Shown piece after piece: positions 63,490 through 64,000 of a stretch of DNA of 64,000 nt. The DNA lies in assembly GCA_964513675.1 (NCBI GenBank), contig CAZEOD010000003.1:1-64000 (forward strand). The letters run 5' to 3'. The position numbers and the translations under genes were made by a program. The number at the start of each line of letters is the position of its first letter. Position 1 is the first letter of the stretch. A model generated the notes under the pieces. That model made no database searches. It was not told the DNA's origin and was given only the letters and a program-made list of their open reading frames with translations. This DNA is from CALFVT01 sp964513675. GTDB taxonomy: Bacteria; Pseudomonadota; Alphaproteobacteria; Caulobacterales; Maricaulaceae.

Positions 63490-64000
63490 TTATTGATTAT
63501 GGCGTTTCCAATGTTTCGCCCACATCATATCCTCACCGAGGCTTTTGATAAAATCTACATGTTGGGATTTTTCAGAATTGCTTAAGCGCGGCGTAAGCGG
63601 TGTTGGTCGCTGTGATGCAACAGGTTTTAAGATTGTCTCGGATGTTGTCTCGCGCTCTGTTTCCAGACTTAATTTACGCTCGCGGCCGCCTTTAAGCTCA
63701 AGATAAACTTTGGCTAAAAGCTCTGAGTCAATGATCGCCCCATGTTTATTCCGGCTTGCCAGCGAAATATCAAAGCGCTTACATAAAGCATCAAGCGTCG
63801 CGGGGGAACCGGGAAATTGAGCGCGCGCCATGCGCAGCGTATCAATAAAACGGCCGCGCGGAACAGGGTCAAAGCCGGCACGAATAAGCGATTCATTTAT
63901 AAAGCCGCGGTCAAAATCTGCGTTATGCGCAATCAGCGAACTGTCACCGACGAAATCGAGAAAATCTTGCGCGACATCTTTAAACAAAGGTTTCCCATCG
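63490..64000 (-). CDS. dnaQ: DNA polymerase III epsilon subunit (3'-5' exonuclease), 5' end outside the window
   Basis: Partial: the frame is open to the window edge (DGKPLFKDVAQDFLDFVGDSS). The proofreading exonuclease motifs Exo II (HNADFDRGFINESL) and Exo III (NKHGAIIDSELLAKVYLEL) are present; Exo I (DTET) lies beyond 64000. A C-terminal tail follows the domain, ending MMWAKHWKRHNQ, and probably contacts the polymerase subunit. It converges on the short-chain dehydrogenase gene. Confidence 0.9.
   Translation of the reverse strand, partial: DGKPLFKDVAQDFLDFVGDSSLIAHNADFDRGFINESLIRAGFDPVPRGRFIDTLRMARAQFPGSPATLDALCKRFDISLASRNKHGAIIDSELLAKVYLELKGGRERKLSLETERETTSETILKPVASQRPTPLTPRLSNSEKSQHVDFIKSLGEDMMWAKHWKRHNQ

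Overview
The window looks like a chromosomal segment from a moderate-GC alphaproteobacterium close to Caulobacterales/Maricaulales. The evidence is a gcrA cell-cycle regulator gene with GANTC (CcrM-type) sites upstream, an argD-argF-hslO block, an hslV-hslU block followed by smr-mltA-tim44-like-secB-dnaQ, and LacI-family operators of the xylose type known from Caulobacter. There are no rRNA or tRNA genes, IS elements or CRISPR arrays that I can see. Two runs of N (1576-1585 and 59353-59452) are assembly gaps; the first interrupts hppD and the second removes the 3' end of smr.

Region by region. 1-450 holds the remnant of a DUF7660-like gene. 451-4355 is a tyrosine/homogentisate catabolic operon (hppD, a VOC-fold protein, fumarylacetoacetase, maleylacetoacetate isomerase) divergent from a MarR regulator with a three-site operator array; no homogentisate dioxygenase of the usual type is present. 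4385-17567 is a glycogen cluster: glgP-glgB leftward and glgC-glgA-(glgX-malQ fusion)-pgm rightward. 17644-18549 is an OxyR-like LysR regulator without the peroxide-sensing cysteines. 18865-23243 is a three-gene exporter (ABC membrane protein, HlyD adaptor, TolC-like channel) whose ABC nucleotide-binding domain has lost the Walker A, Walker B, Q-loop and signature residues; small ORFs with strong ribosome-binding sites follow it. 24109-27480 holds nhaA, with a structured leader, and an APC transporter fused to PTS-IIA-like and TrkA-C-like domains.

27604-34351 is a xylose/xylo-oligosaccharide island: a GH3 lipoprotein and xylA leftward, a LacI-type repressor, and a sugar/H+ symporter rightward, tied together by two copies of a 14-bp operator overlapping the promoters. 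34491-36734 is a BlaI/M56 sensor pair in which the M56 reading frame is cut by one in-frame amber codon. Then come a LOG-family protein, gcrA, an ABC-2 permease, argD, argF, two small hypothetical genes around a strongly structured non-coding stretch, hslO, trkH, a WecG/TagA-type glycosyltransferase, mrp, a TerB-like protein and a histidine-kinase remnant. 48997-52292 joins succinyl-CoA:3-oxoacid CoA transferase (scoA/scoB) and a TetR regulator to isovaleryl-CoA dehydrogenase, suggesting leucine/ketone-body catabolism. 53139-55928 is an ArsR regulator, beta-carbonic anhydrase and SulP transporter operon, probably for inorganic carbon. The window closes with hslV, a membrane protein, hslU, smr, mltA, a Tim44-domain protein, secB, a short-chain dehydrogenase and the 3' part of dnaQ.

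A recurring oddity is short tandem repeats of 15 nt (once 12 nt) inside coding sequences (glgA, pgm, the TetR gene, mltA, the short-chain dehydrogenase), which add short peptide repeats without breaking the frame.
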